From Sphingomonas aurea (GTDB lineage Bacteria > Pseudomonadota > Alphaproteobacteria > Sphingomonadales > Sphingomonadaceae): a DNA stretch of 64,000 nt. Below the pieces are notes generated by a model, which saw nothing but the letters and a program-made list of their open reading frames with translations, was not told where the DNA came from and made no database searches. Shown piece after piece: positions 27,585-36,517 of this stretch (position 1 is the stretch's first letter; each line of letters starts with the position of its first letter). A program made the translations under genes and the position numbers. The DNA lies in contig NZ_JAUUDS010000002.1 of the NCBI RefSeq assembly GCF_030678875.1, forward strand, positions 248,001-312,000, written 5' to 3'.

Positions 27585-28014
27585 AGCACGCGCCGCCGCC
27601 TTGTCGCGGGTGTTGGTGACGTAGCTCTCCAGTACCTCTCCCTCTTGGTCGACCGCTCGCCACAGGTAGACCATCTCGCCGTTCAGCTTCATGTACATCT
27701 CGTCCAGGTGCCACCGCCAGTGCCGGAACCCACGCATCCGGCTCACCCGCTGGCGGCGGATGTCGCCGGCGAACAGCGAACCGAACCTGTTCCACCAGAG
27801 CCGCACTGTCTCATGGCAGATGTCGATCCCGCGCTCGAACAGCAGGCCCTCTACGTTCCGCAGGCTGAGCGGAAAGCGCACATACATCAGCACCACCAGT
27901 CGGATCACCTCGAGTGATGAGTTGAAGTAGCGGAACGGGGAGGCTGGTTTACGCCGGCGAGCATGCCCCGCCATCACCCAATTACCAGCTGGTACGTTTG
28001 GTTTGACGGAGCCG
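27585..28014 (-). mobile_element. IS6-family element, copy B (3'-truncated transposase)
   Basis: The right end (GGCTCCGTCAAACC read inwards from 28014) and codons for about 120 N-terminal residues of transposase are present, through DEMYMKLNGEMVYLW and ESYVTNTRDKAAA. The catalytic third residue and the left half are deleted near 27585. The last ten codons of the adjacent gntR run into this IS end. Confidence 0.85.
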
Positions 28015-28653
28015 CTTTGACAGCTCAACTTGATGAACGAGGTCCTCTAACGTGATCCGAATATGATCAGAGAGAAGTTCAGACAGGCCTGCTTGATCCC
28101 GTGAGATAAAGGCATCAAGCAATGTGGCGTGCGTTTTGTAAGCTTGAATGCAGCGAGATTTCGGCTGCAAATACGCTACGACATAACGCGCGGACAGAGT
28201 ATAAAGACGCTCGATGAGCTGCGTTGTAAAATCTCGATTGCCAGGCCTTACCATAGAAAGGTGAAAAAAACGATTGCAGATGGAGATGATAGAAATATCC
28301 TGGTCTACGGCGCTTTCCAGCCTATGGTATGCTTCAATTGCTGCAGTTTGATCGACCAACGTTGCTAGTCCAGCCGCATGCGCAGCAGCATTTGGTTCAA
28401 GCGCAAGGAGCAAGGCGTAAATCTCATTCATTTGATCCACAGACATGGACTGAACGAAGTATCCCCGGTTTGCTCGACCAACTACAAAGCCTTCCTGCTC
28501 CAGACGCGCGAGCGACTCTCGCAGAGTTAGGCGACTTACACCAAGTTTTGTAGCGAGCTCATCTTGTATTAATGGGGCATTACAAGGGAGAAACCCCGAC
28601 GCTATCCAATCTCGCACGATCTCAAATGTACGGTTCGAAAGCGTACGAGTCAC
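27982..28653 (-). CDS. GntR family regulator, FCD domain
   Basis: A 223-residue GntR/FadR-type repressor. The winged helix includes LIQDELATKLGVSRLTLRESLARLEQEGFV (given here as its core SRLTLRESLARLEQEGF), and the FCD effector domain covers ~75-205 with metal-type His residues (FFHLSMV, KTHATLLDAF). GTG at 28653 has GGAAGG upstream. Its base composition is clearly more AT-rich than the neighbourhood, suggesting a separate origin. The C-terminus (KRLRQTKRTSW) is encoded by the end of an IS6 remnant, but the FCD domain is complete. It may control the TonB receptor and glycosidase genes nearby. Confidence 0.85.
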   Translation of the reverse strand: MTRTLSNRTFEIVRDWIASGFLPCNAPLIQDELATKLGVSRLTLRESLARLEQEGFVVGRANRGYFVQSMSVDQMNEIYALLLALEPNAAAHAAGLATLVDQTAAIEAYHRLESAVDQDISIISICNRFFHLSMVRPGNRDFTTQLIERLYTLSARYVVAYLQPKSRCIQAYKTHATLLDAFISRDQAGLSELLSDHIRITLEDLVHQVELSKRLRQTKRTSW

Positions 28654-29112
28654 TTTAATCCTTCCAATAGCTTTTTGCTGCAGTGATCATACTAATTTGT
28701 GGCAACCAACGATCTTCTTGGGAAAACAGGGCGCTGTCAAACTTTGCTTATCGATGTTTTTAGCTCAGCCGCTGACGAGGGCTCCGTCAAACCAAATGCA
28801 TTGGTGAGTAATCGGGTGATGGCCGCGTTGAGCGGGCAGGCATCGCCACCGCATGCCAGCCTCGCCGTTCCGCTAGTTAGACTCCTCACCCGAGGTGATC
28901 CGGCTGGCGCCTTTGAACTGACGGTGCTCCTTCGAGGAGTACGTCGGCAGGGCGGCGGGGATGATCGACGCAGGCGTGTTCGATACGGTGCGCGCCTAAC
29001 TAGCTAGTGCATTAGATTAAGGAGCGCGGCGGTAACGTGATACTGGCAGGCACCGGATCGCAGGATCACAACGACCCTGCGTCCCGCTGCCCGCCGACCG
29101 CTCGAAAACGAC
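28654..29112. other. Intergenic region with IS debris
   Basis: This stretch carries the AT-rich promoter of gntR (right side of 28653) and an IS6 remnant at 28779-28909. The remainder up to the TonB receptor stop shows no supported gene. Confidence 0.6.
28779..28909 (+). mobile_element. IS6-family remnant, copy C
   Basis: GGGCTCCGTCAAACCAAATGC at its left is the element's right terminus in the opposite orientation to copies A, B and E. It is followed by degenerate sequence aligning to the first codons of the transposase (gccagcctcgccgttccgc, then cccgaggtgatccggctgg). Stop codons interrupt the frame. Confidence 0.75.
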
Positions 29113-31908
29113 CTAGAACCGGAAGCGCACACTTCCCTGCACCGTCCTCGCCAGCGTGCGCACGCCAAGCGGCAGCAGGTTCTGCTGACCGAAATAGCGG
29201 TACACGTCGTTGCCGAGCAAGTTGGTGCCCTCTATCGACAGGGTCATGAACTTGACCGGCGTGAAATTGACCGCTGCGTCCAGCCGGTACGTGTCGTCAT
29301 TGTACCAGGAGTATTCGGGATTGTTAGTCCAGACGAACAGACGATACGACGAGCGATAGTTGAACGCCACGCGCGTGCTAAAAGTGGGCGTGTCGTAGAA
29401 GAGCGCGGCATTCGCCGTCCATTTCGACGTATCCGTCGAGTCGAACGCGCCGGGGAAATCTTCCGGATAGGGATATTCAATCCGCGCTTTGGCGATGTAG
29501 CTGCCGTTCAGGCTTACGCCGAAGTTGCGCCAAAACCCCGGCAGAATATCGAAGAAAGTCTGGGCGCTCGCCTCGACGCCGGCGAAGGTGCCGTCGCCGG
29601 CATTGCGCACCTGCTCGACGAACCCGCTCTGCCCCGGCAAGCCGTAACGAGCGAGATTATCGACGACCTCGCGGCTGTAGTAGAGGAAGCCCGTTGCCTT
29701 CTTGTAGTAACCGGCCAAGGTCAGCTGGCCGCCACGACCAAAATAATATTCGGCGCTGGCGTCGAACGCGTGTTCGCGCTGAGCCTTCAGATCCGGATTG
29801 CCTGCGAAGATGATCGGCGGCACCGCCCGCGTTTCGGCAAAGTAGAAAGGCCGCTGGTCGTAGAAGGCAGGCCGCTGAACATTGGTTGTGTAGCTTAATC
29901 GAAGCTGGAATTTAGGCGTGAAGTGAATCAGCGCGGTCGCGCTCGGCAGGATATCTTCGTAATTGACCTTGCCGGCACCGCTCTCAACGATGTCCTGAAA
30001 ATTGTTACTGGCGTTGCCCGGCCGGAAATTGAAGCTGGAGACGTTGCCCCAGGTATTGGTGTAGCGGGCGCCCACCACGCCCTCGACCGGGAAGAACAGG
30101 TTAAAGTCGTAGTTGAGCTGCGCGTAATAGGAGAGACGATTTTCCACCGACTCAAAATTCTGCCCACGATCAGGCGGGATCGCTTCGGTCGAGAAGCGCG
30201 CGGCGTTGCCGGGATCATTGGCCTGGATGTAGGCGCGGATCGCCGGGCGGTTGGCGAAGACGACGTCTCCAGGGATGCGATACCATTGCAGCGCACCGGG
30301 TAGGTCCGGCCCGACCAGTTCCGCCTGGCTGCCGCCGGGGAATTGCGCCAGCGGCGTGAACTGACCGTTGATGCGCGGCAGGCCGTCGCGATAGCCATAG
30401 TCGCGGCGGTTGGTGCGCTGGTTGAAGCGAACGCCGGTTTGAATCGTGCGTAGCAGGCCAGTATCGCTTACGATGAGTGTCAGGTCAGTCTGGGTCGCGA
30501 ATTCGCGATTGCGCTCGGCGTTGGTCAGATCCTGATACCGCTGTACGCCGTAGGTGTTGATATTAGACAGGTCGATGCCGTTAAATGTGATCGAGGGTAC
30601 GGGTCGCGAGTAGGCGTCGGACGCGAAGTCCACCGTGGCCGAGGTCAGGCCATAGGGACGCGTCAGATGCTCGGCGATCACCGTGTCCACATTGCTCCAA
30701 TTGTACTGGATGCTGGTGTTCAGCAGCGCGCGTTCGCTCCGCCAGTGCATCTCGAAATTGGTGGTGTACAGGTCCGATTTGGCGCGACTGTAGATCGAGT
30801 CGATGCCAGCCTGCAGCCCCTCCGGCGTGACCGAGTTTATCGGGACGGTGACGGTCAGCGACCGCACGGTCCGCCCGTCGGGCTGGAGCGTGATGTTGCT
30901 ATAGCGTGATCCCGTCTCGCGGGTCAGCAGATAGAGCCGGTCGGACGTGTTGCGCGCGTCCGAGCCTAGATACTGGCCCTCGATCACGAAATCGAGATTG
31001 TCGTTGGCACGCCACTGCAACGCCGCGCTGATCGACGGACGGTCAACGCGTCCTTCCTCTAGTCCGTAATAGGCGCGGTACGGTATGACCGTATTCTCAA
31101 AACCGGCCGGCAGACCGGCGCGCGGGCTGTTCGGCTCAGCCGCGCTGCCGAAAGGCACGTCAGGCGACTCGCTCTCGATATAGTTTTCCTTGTAATTTGT
31201 TCGCGTCCATGACGCATTGACGAGGAATCCGACCTCGCCGATCCCGGTGTCGAAGCGCTTAGCGACCAGGAGGCTGCCATAGGGGCTGACCTTTTCGGCG
31301 ATGTCGTCGTAAATGCCCTTGACGCTGCCGGCGATCGTCCAGCCCTTGGCCAGGTCGAGCGGCCGGCGCAGCTCGACATTGACTGTACCGGCGATGCTGC
31401 CCTCGACCTGGTCGGCGGTGCGGGTCTTGTAAACGTCGACCGACTTCAACAGCTCGGCCGGGATGTCCGCCAGGTTCAGCGAGCGGCCGACGCCCAGGCT
31501 GGTGTCGTTGCCATTAATCGTGGTCTGCACGCCAGAAAGACCGCGGATCGCGACGCTCTGCCCCTGCCCGCGCTCGCGCGTGATCTGCACACCGGTGATG
31601 CGCGACAGCGCCTCGGGCACATTGTTGTCGGGCAGCTTGCCGACATCCTCAGACACGACCGAGTCAACAATCTGCTTGGCTTTGCGCTTCTTGTTGGCCG
31701 CGGACGTAACCGAGCCACGGATGCCAATCACGAGGATGTCGGTCTTCGCCGAACCGTCCGGAGTGCCGGTCGGATCGACGACTTCGGTACGATCCTCGGC
31801 CGGATTGGCATCCTGCGTCGCCGCGGTGGCTCCGGTCTGTGCGAACGCTCCGATAGGCAGCAGCGAGATCGCAGCCACCATGGTTCCAAAACGCAGTATG
31901 TCACGCAT
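29113..31908 (-). CDS. TonB-dependent receptor, carbohydrate type
   Basis: A 931-residue receptor with a signal peptide ending GAFAQ. The plug begins after IVDSVVSEDVGKLPDNNVPEALSRITGVQI (core DVGKLPDNNVPEAL), the hallmark of the TIGR01782-type receptors linked to carbohydrate uptake in sphingomonads and Caulobacter. The barrel ends VRFRF. ATG at 31908 has GGGGAG six bases upstream. An FCD-GntR-type half-conserved operator lies at 31944-31956. It stands alone as a transcription unit; likely partners are the GH31-GH43 operon and gntR. Confidence 0.9.
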   Translation of the reverse strand: MRDILRFGTMVAAISLLPIGAFAQTGATAATQDANPAEDRTEVVDPTGTPDGSAKTDILVIGIRGSVTSAANKKRKAKQIVDSVVSEDVGKLPDNNVPEALSRITGVQITRERGQGQSVAIRGLSGVQTTINGNDTSLGVGRSLNLADIPAELLKSVDVYKTRTADQVEGSIAGTVNVELRRPLDLAKGWTIAGSVKGIYDDIAEKVSPYGSLLVAKRFDTGIGEVGFLVNASWTRTNYKENYIESESPDVPFGSAAEPNSPRAGLPAGFENTVIPYRAYYGLEEGRVDRPSISAALQWRANDNLDFVIEGQYLGSDARNTSDRLYLLTRETGSRYSNITLQPDGRTVRSLTVTVPINSVTPEGLQAGIDSIYSRAKSDLYTTNFEMHWRSERALLNTSIQYNWSNVDTVIAEHLTRPYGLTSATVDFASDAYSRPVPSITFNGIDLSNINTYGVQRYQDLTNAERNREFATQTDLTLIVSDTGLLRTIQTGVRFNQRTNRRDYGYRDGLPRINGQFTPLAQFPGGSQAELVGPDLPGALQWYRIPGDVVFANRPAIRAYIQANDPGNAARFSTEAIPPDRGQNFESVENRLSYYAQLNYDFNLFFPVEGVVGARYTNTWGNVSSFNFRPGNASNNFQDIVESGAGKVNYEDILPSATALIHFTPKFQLRLSYTTNVQRPAFYDQRPFYFAETRAVPPIIFAGNPDLKAQREHAFDASAEYYFGRGGQLTLAGYYKKATGFLYYSREVVDNLARYGLPGQSGFVEQVRNAGDGTFAGVEASAQTFFDILPGFWRNFGVSLNGSYIAKARIEYPYPEDFPGAFDSTDTSKWTANAALFYDTPTFSTRVAFNYRSSYRLFVWTNNPEYSWYNDDTYRLDAAVNFTPVKFMTLSIEGTNLLGNDVYRYFGQQNLLPLGVRTLARTVQGSVRFRF

Positions 31909-31943
31909 TGTCATCTCCCCGCTCATCTATATTCCTTATATGG

Positions 31944-31956
31944 TATACTCAGACAA
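31944..31956 (-). promoter_or_regulatory. Candidate GntR/FCD operator upstream of the TonB receptor
   Basis: On the minus strand TTGTCTGAGTATA matches the FadR-subfamily consensus TNGTNNNACNA with one mismatch (G for C). It differs at one base from a site upstream of the GH42 gene at 63496-63508. It lies 36 bp before the receptor start. Confidence 0.45.
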
Positions 31957-32206
31957 GCTCTGGTTGTTGTCAACTTATTCATAGGGCTAAGCTGCGCCCC
32001 TATAAGCAGAGCGCCGACGCTCGCGGACCAAATGACGGACAAACCCGGCGGTAAAGCGGGAGGTCAGTTCCGCTCGGCTTGTCTCTCGATCCGCATCAGC
32101 ACGGCGGCGTGTCGTGGCACCCGACATTGCGCCGAGGCTGATAAAGCCTTGTGCGACCGCAGGTCGCGCATCGCCACGATCGTCCGCCGGCCTGCGGGTC
32201 GGGTAA

Positions 32207-32280
32207 GTGCTGTCAGTCTGACGCGACCCGCTCTCCACGATGCACGTCGGTCTTTGCGCACGCCAGCCTAGCTGGCGAGT
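32207..32280 (-). mobile_element. IS6-family left-end remnant, copy D-left
   Basis: GTGCTGTCAGTCTG and the following ~60 bases align to the left terminus and the last transposase codons of copies A and E (ctctccacgatgcac, cagcctagct). The match stops abruptly where cassette sequence begins at 32282. Confidence 0.75.
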
Positions 32281-32281
32281 A

Positions 32282-32398
32282 CCACGACATCGTCCGCAGC
32301 ACCCGCGACGACGCCACCTGCTACCGGGTCGCGGTTGCGGCATGAGCAAGCTCGCGCTGGAGGTCGCGGCCCTCGACCATCTGTCATCCGCCGCGCTC
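32282..32398 (+). repeat. Fragment of the DUF3489/DUF2924 recombinase cassette
   Basis: These ~117 bp match 56815-56931 closely: the last ~20 codons of DUF3489, the overlapping ATGA junction, and the first ~18 codons of DUF2924 (MSKLALEVAALDHLSSAAL). The match ends at both sides, so this is a relic of a second cassette copy. Confidence 0.85.
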
Positions 32399-32629
32399 CA
32401 TCATCTACCTGCCATGAGCGCTCTATGGCTTCCAAGATCGGGCTGGGTCCAACGACCGGCAGTTCAGGCCGACCTAGGTCGGTGAAACGGCTGGGCGGCA
32501 GATCGGTAAGTATTTCTACCTACTCGATCTGACCGTCTAGTTTAGTATCGTCACGACCAGTGCCCCGCACAAGCGACGTACGAGCAGCCCGCCCTTGCGC
32601 TCGCCCGGTACGAGGGCCACCCTTACGTC

Positions 32630-33079
32630 ATGCACAAAGCCGTCCTGCTGGCAGCACTTGTCGCGCCTCCCACTGCCGGGCTGGGTCAGCCGCCTTCCCC
32701 TGAACGATGGGATGTCACCTCAACCGTGGTCAACCTGACGGTGCCGGGCGCACCCGACTTTCTCCTCCGCATGGCCCAGGGCAAGTCGCGAGCGGAGCAC
32801 AAGTGCGTCCCGGCCGGCGGAGCCGTCGCTGCGCTCCTGGCCCCAGACCCGAAGGCGCAATGCCGTATCGACAAACAGCAGATCGCCGATGGCCGCTACA
32901 TGCAGGCGCTGACCTGTCCGCAGAAGCGAGGTGCACCGATGCAGGTGAACCGGGCCGGCACCTACAATGCCAGCGGCTTTGTCGGCCGCGCCGAGATGAC
33001 CGGACAGACGCCGAAGGGCGCAATGCATGTCGTCCTAGATCAACGCGCCGCGCGGGTCGCTGGCAAGTGCCGCAACTGA
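32630..33079 (+). CDS. DUF3617 domain periplasmic protein
   Basis: A 149-residue protein with a signal peptide (MHKAVLLAALVAPPTAGLG). The mature part has a WDVTSTVVNL strand, a Cys-containing middle (KCVPAGG, CRIDKQQIADGRYMQALTCP) and a C-terminal GKC, the arrangement of the DUF3617 family. Function is unknown. It sits between two IS6 end remnants and could have been carried there. Confidence 0.75.
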   Translation: MHKAVLLAALVAPPTAGLGQPPSPERWDVTSTVVNLTVPGAPDFLLRMAQGKSRAEHKCVPAGGAVAALLAPDPKAQCRIDKQQIADGRYMQALTCPQKRGAPMQVNRAGTYNASGFVGRAEMTGQTPKGAMHVVLDQRAARVAGKCRN

Positions 33080-33307
33080 CCGATTGGTTGCGGAGGTGAT
33101 ATCAAAGAAACGGGGCACACTGATCTGAGGCCCAGCTTCTACCCCCCATGCTTGCTGATGAGCAGGCAAACGGCAATCGATCTCAGAAGATACCGAGCAA
33201 AATGGCGACACTGCCAGCGCGTTCAGCATAGTTCAGCCGTCCAGGCTGCCTATCACCATGGCGCTGGACCGAGGCTTGCCACGTTGGCCTGACAGTGTCC
33301 GGGCGAG

Positions 33308-33370
33308 GCATGTCCCCGTCCTCCCAACCATCACCCGATTACCAGCTGTTGCATTTGGTTTTACGGAGCC
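33308..33370 (-). mobile_element. IS6-family right-end remnant, copy D-right
   Basis: About 60 bp match the right terminus of copy A (atcacccgattaccagctg, then gcatttggttttacggagcc). It lies between the DUF3617 gene and the PAS regulator gene. With the left-end remnant at 32207 it brackets the DUF3617 gene. Confidence 0.75.
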
Positions 33371-33374
33371 CTCC

Positions 33375-34046
33375 TCAGTGCTGAGACACTGTCATCACCG
33401 TATCGGGTACTTCATAGACAGCTGCTAGCATAGCCTCGGTCCGAAGCAGCCCTTCCTGCGTCAGCTGAATTCCGCGCCCGGAGCTAAGGTCGTGTTGGAC
33501 GAAACCTTTCTGCCGAAGCAGCGTGAGCCAACGCGTTGCCGTGGACGACGTCAGGCCAGCGAACTCGGCGGCTTCGACGAGTGAGAAATTACGCCCTTCA
33601 GCTTCCGCCAAGTACATACCTGTAAGGAGCGATCCTACAGGATCCGTACTCAAATCGTTACCAAACAGATTTGCGCGGGCTGCATGAACATGGCGGATGC
33701 GCAATGCTGCTTCCCATAAGCGCGCCGGCGGAAGTGGTCGCTCGTGTTCGCTCCAAAACAACGTGCTCACCAACCGATCCGGTTCGGAGAAACGCGTGAC
33801 GAACAGGTTTGCCGCGACGCTGCTGCCATCCGGGCGAATATAGCGCTTCTGCAGCCGTACTGGCGCTGCACCGCATTCGAGCACTGCGAGCATGCGCTTG
33901 CTCCGCTCCATGTCCCTTGGATCAGTAAAGGCCCGGTACGACCGCCCAACGATGTCAGCTTCTTGGCGCTGCAGCAGTTCGCAGAAGCCCTGGTCACCGT
34001 TAAGGATGATACCTTCACGAGTTGATACACAATGAGCCGACGGCAT
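33375..34046 (-). CDS. PAS domain winged-helix regulator
   Basis: A 223-residue protein: an N-terminal PAS domain (~1-105; ILNGDQGFCELLQRQEADIVGRSYRAFTDP core, with RYIRPDGSSV) and a C-terminal winged helix (~150-215; EAAEFAGLTSSTATRWLTLLRQKGFV) of MarR-like style. GGAGAG precedes ATG at 34046. The combination suggests a cytoplasmic small-molecule or redox sensor that binds DNA directly. It begins a stretch with lower GC than the flanks. No target can be named. Confidence 0.75.
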   Translation of the reverse strand: MPSAHCVSTREGIILNGDQGFCELLQRQEADIVGRSYRAFTDPRDMERSKRMLAVLECGAAPVRLQKRYIRPDGSSVAANLFVTRFSEPDRLVSTLFWSEHERPLPPARLWEAALRIRHVHAARANLFGNDLSTDPVGSLLTGMYLAEAEGRNFSLVEAAEFAGLTSSTATRWLTLLRQKGFVQHDLSSGRGIQLTQEGLLRTEAMLAAVYEVPDTVMTVSQH

Positions 34047-34303
34047 AGGTTCTCTCCGCCTTAATACCTAGATAATATAGTACCGGATCGGCATCAAACA
34101 ATGGCAGAATTACCCACCCGTTTGAAGGCGCGCTTTGACCGTGCGATCGTTGGGCCCACCGCCCGTGAGGATACGGCATTCAAGACCGAACGGTGTAATG
34201 ACCGCTTTGTCATGCATTACGCTAGCATCAACACGGAACCTTTACCAAACTAAATCGATTGCTCTCTCAGCGAGTGCGGCTTTGATCCACAGAGATAACT
34301 CCC

Positions 34304-34453
34304 ATGACAGATGAACTACCGTCAAAATTGGACCAAGCCGTCAAGTTGCTGGTTCAAGCCCTTGCACTTGCAGATGAAAATAATTGTCCACTTGTCGCAG
34401 CTCACATCGAGATGGCGATAGAAGCAGCGCGTGAGAAAAACGGCGAAGCTTAG
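34304..34453 (+). CDS. Small hypothetical protein (49 aa)
   Basis: A 49-residue frame starting ATGACAGATGAA. The core LVQALALADENNCPLVAAHI resembles LQLALTQLDELDCPLGSAHL of the protein at 35185-35493, which points to a small paralogous family and supports translation. Only a weak GAGA site precedes the start. Function unknown. Confidence 0.5.
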   Translation: MTDELPSKLDQAVKLLVQALALADENNCPLVAAHIEMAIEAAREKNGEA

Positions 34454-34697
34454 GAACTTGTTCAATGATACTTGACGCGATAGTATACTGCTAGGCCAAA
34501 GTCAGCAAATGCAGGATATTACGCCAACGTTGGACCCACTTACTTCTCCGCCTCTACAATTTGAGAAAAATTGCCGTCAAGGACAGAGTACGCGGTTCTG
34601 GCCTAGGTTTGCGCCGCTATTCGGGTGAAAGCGATACAGAAGGTCATTGCCACTCCTGCCAAGATGCGTGATGATTGTCACGGATCAGGAGGCGCGC

Positions 34698-35084
34698 GTG
34701 AAAAAGGGAGCGCTATCGCTACTTCACGTTGAGCGAGATGCAGACCGCCGCCTTATCACGTCCGTAGCGCTGCAGCTTGATAACGAGATTCAGGTAATAT
34801 CCTGCCCGAATATCACTGTTGCTGCTATCAAAATGCAGGCGTTCCGCCTCCAATTTGATGCTGTCATAATCGACTCTGTACCGACGACGTCGACAGAGGT
34901 AAGCGCCTTAGACAGGTTTCGCTATCACGCGCGCGCCACCGCATTACCATTGATCTTCTTAACGAGTAGGCTGATGCGCCACGAAGTTGCAGCTATGCGC
35001 GAATTGGGCTCCGTTGGCATCATAGGAAAGCCGTTCGATCCGTTGACATTGTCTATGCAGGTAAGGGAGCTCCTTTCCGCATAG
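34698..35084 (+). CDS. Receiver-domain-like protein
   Basis: A 128-residue single-domain protein with a response-regulator fold: LLHVERDADRR in strand 1, the likely phosphoacceptor Asp in AVIIDS, a Thr in FLTSR and the conserved Lys in GIIGKPFDPLTL. GTG at 34698 is chosen because GGAGG lies five bases upstream; the longer ATG start has no such site. No output domain and no adjacent kinase are present, so it may act as a phosphate relay or protein-interaction module. Confidence 0.75.
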   Translation: MKKGALSLLHVERDADRRLITSVALQLDNEIQVISCPNITVAAIKMQAFRLQFDAVIIDSVPTTSTEVSALDRFRYHARATALPLIFLTSRLMRHEVAAMRELGSVGIIGKPFDPLTLSMQVRELLSA

Positions 35085-35184
35085 GCCTTGATAGAAAATT
35101 GATGACACGCCGTTATGTTTTACATTTCGCCTCCCGCTTGAACGATGTCGAAGAGGGCTAGCGAAAAGCGCCAGGAGGCTCTGC

Positions 35185-35493
35185 ATGGTTCGAGACGAGG
35201 GAAAGCTTCAGCTGTTGCATCGCAAACTGCAGCTGGCTCTAACGCAGCTCGATGAGCTCGATTGTCCGCTGGGATCGGCTCACCTCGCTTCCGCCATCAA
35301 CGCCCTGGAACGCGAGAGTAGCGCGTCCGTGCTCGGAGCTTCTCGGCATGACGCGAGACATTACGCACTTGCTCTTCACCGTGAGGCTGGCGATCGAGCC
35401 GAAGAAATCGCTCGCCAGCAGCTTAGGCTTGCAGAAGGAGCAGCGCAGCAGTCATGGCTTGAGATTTTACAGCACCTACGGTCTATGCATTAA
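35185..35493 (+). CDS. Small hypothetical protein related to the 49-aa protein
   Basis: A 102-residue frame with a strong GGAGG six bases before ATG. Residues 1-47 (KLQLLHRKLQLALTQLDEL, then DCPLGSAHLASAINALERE) align with the 49-residue protein at 34304. The remainder is Ala/Arg/Glu-rich and may be a recent extension created by loss of an earlier stop. Function unknown. Confidence 0.5.
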   Translation: MVRDEGKLQLLHRKLQLALTQLDELDCPLGSAHLASAINALERESSASVLGASRHDARHYALALHREAGDRAEEIARQQLRLAEGAAQQSWLEILQHLRSMH

Positions 35494-35680
35494 ACCGGTA
35501 TTGGCAAAGGAACTGCACCAGCCGGATCGGAGCACAATTCCATCTCGTTTGCCTGCTTTCAAGCAGGAAGGCGGCATCGAGCTTTGGATCAAGCCGATCC
35601 ACTCCACTGCATAGATAGCCTGCGCAGCATGCTGGATACGCTGCGAAAAGTACGATAGCGGCCGGCTCAACAGCGTCGGT

Positions 35681-36517
35681 CCTGCTGTCAGTCTAAAGTG
35701 AACCGCTCTTCACAGCATGCACGGCGCTCCTTGAGACACGCAGCCTAGCTCACGAGGATCTGCCACTGCGGCAAGGCGGCAGAGCGTGGTTCCTTGTAGG
35801 TCTGGCGATCAGTGAGGTGGCGCTCCAGGCTGGAATGGTCGTGGAAGTAGGCATGGACAGAAGCGAACTTCTGTAAGCTGCTCATCTGCCTGAACCTCAG
35901 CATCGCCCGCTCTCGTCGTCGGAACGGCAGGTGTGAGTTCTCCACCCGGTTGTTCGCCCAGCGGCCGACCTCCTGCTTGTCGGCATTGCCGAGCTCGTTC
36001 ATCGCGGCGCGGTAGCTGCGCAGACCATCGGTGGTGATGGCTTCTGGCGATCCATGCCTCTTCAGTGCCTTCCTCATGAAGGTGAGCGCGGCTGCCTTGT
36101 CCCGGGTCCTGATGACGTAGCTCTCCTGCACTTCTCGCTCATGGTCGACCGCTCGCCACAGGTAGACCATTTCGCCGATCAGCTTCATGTACATCTCGTC
36201 CAGGTGCCAGCGCCAGTGCCGAAAGTCTCGCAAGCGGCTCACCCGCTGGCGGCGGATGTCACCGGCGAATATCGGACCGATCCTGTGCCACCAGAGCCGC
36301 ACCGCCTCATGGCAGATGTCGATCCCGCGCTCGAACAGCAGATCCTCCAAGTTACGCAAGCTGAGCGGGAAGCGCACGTACATCAGCACCACCAGTCGGA
36401 TCACCTCAGGCGAAGAGTTAAAGTAGCGGAACTGGGAGGCTGGCTTGCGCGAGCGGGGCATGCCCCCGCCCTATCTAGCCCTCCTTGCCGGCAGGTGCAT
36501 TTGGTTTGACGCAGCCC
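35681..36517 (-). mobile_element. IS6-family element, copy E (intact)
   Basis: About 837 bp with left end TGCTGTCAGTCTAAA and right end GGCTGCGTCAAACCAAA read inwards, the same imperfect inverted repeats as copy A apart from one base in the right end. It encodes a full transposase. It abuts and overlaps the 3' end of the GH43 gene. Confidence 0.85.
35745..36461 (-). CDS. IS6-family transposase
   Basis: A complete 238-residue DDE transposase. The catalytic residues are in WHLDEMY, ITTDGLRSY and VENSHLPFR; an N-terminal helical DNA-binding region (SPEVIRLVVLMYVRFPLSL) precedes them. IS6-family elements move by replicative transposition and often form cointegrates or mobilise flanking DNA, which fits the scattered remnants in this window. 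Confidence 0.92.
   Translation of the reverse strand: MPRSRKPASQFRYFNSSPEVIRLVVLMYVRFPLSLRNLEDLLFERGIDICHEAVRLWWHRIGPIFAGDIRRQRVSRLRDFRHWRWHLDEMYMKLIGEMVYLWRAVDHEREVQESYVIRTRDKAAALTFMRKALKRHGSPEAITTDGLRSYRAAMNELGNADKQEVGRWANNRVENSHLPFRRRERAMLRFRQMSSLQKFASVHAYFHDHSSLERHLTDRQTYKEPRSAALPQWQILVS

Larger units (their letters stand above)
31909..32629. other. Long intergenic region with operator, IS end and cassette fragment
   Basis: From left to right this 720-bp stretch holds the receptor promoter with a GntR-type motif, about 200 bp with no recognised content, an IS6 left-end remnant (32207-32280), a fragment of the DUF3489/DUF2924 cassette (32282-32398), and 230 bp of unrecognised sequence before the DUF3617 gene. 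Open frames here are not protein-like. Confidence 0.6.

Noticed and set aside
31987..32349. 120-codon minus-strand frame
   Set aside because: It crosses an IS remnant and a cassette fragment and contains no recognisable pattern.
34509..34628. 39-codon plus-strand frame
   Set aside because: No ribosome binding site, no similarity to the neighbouring small paralogues.
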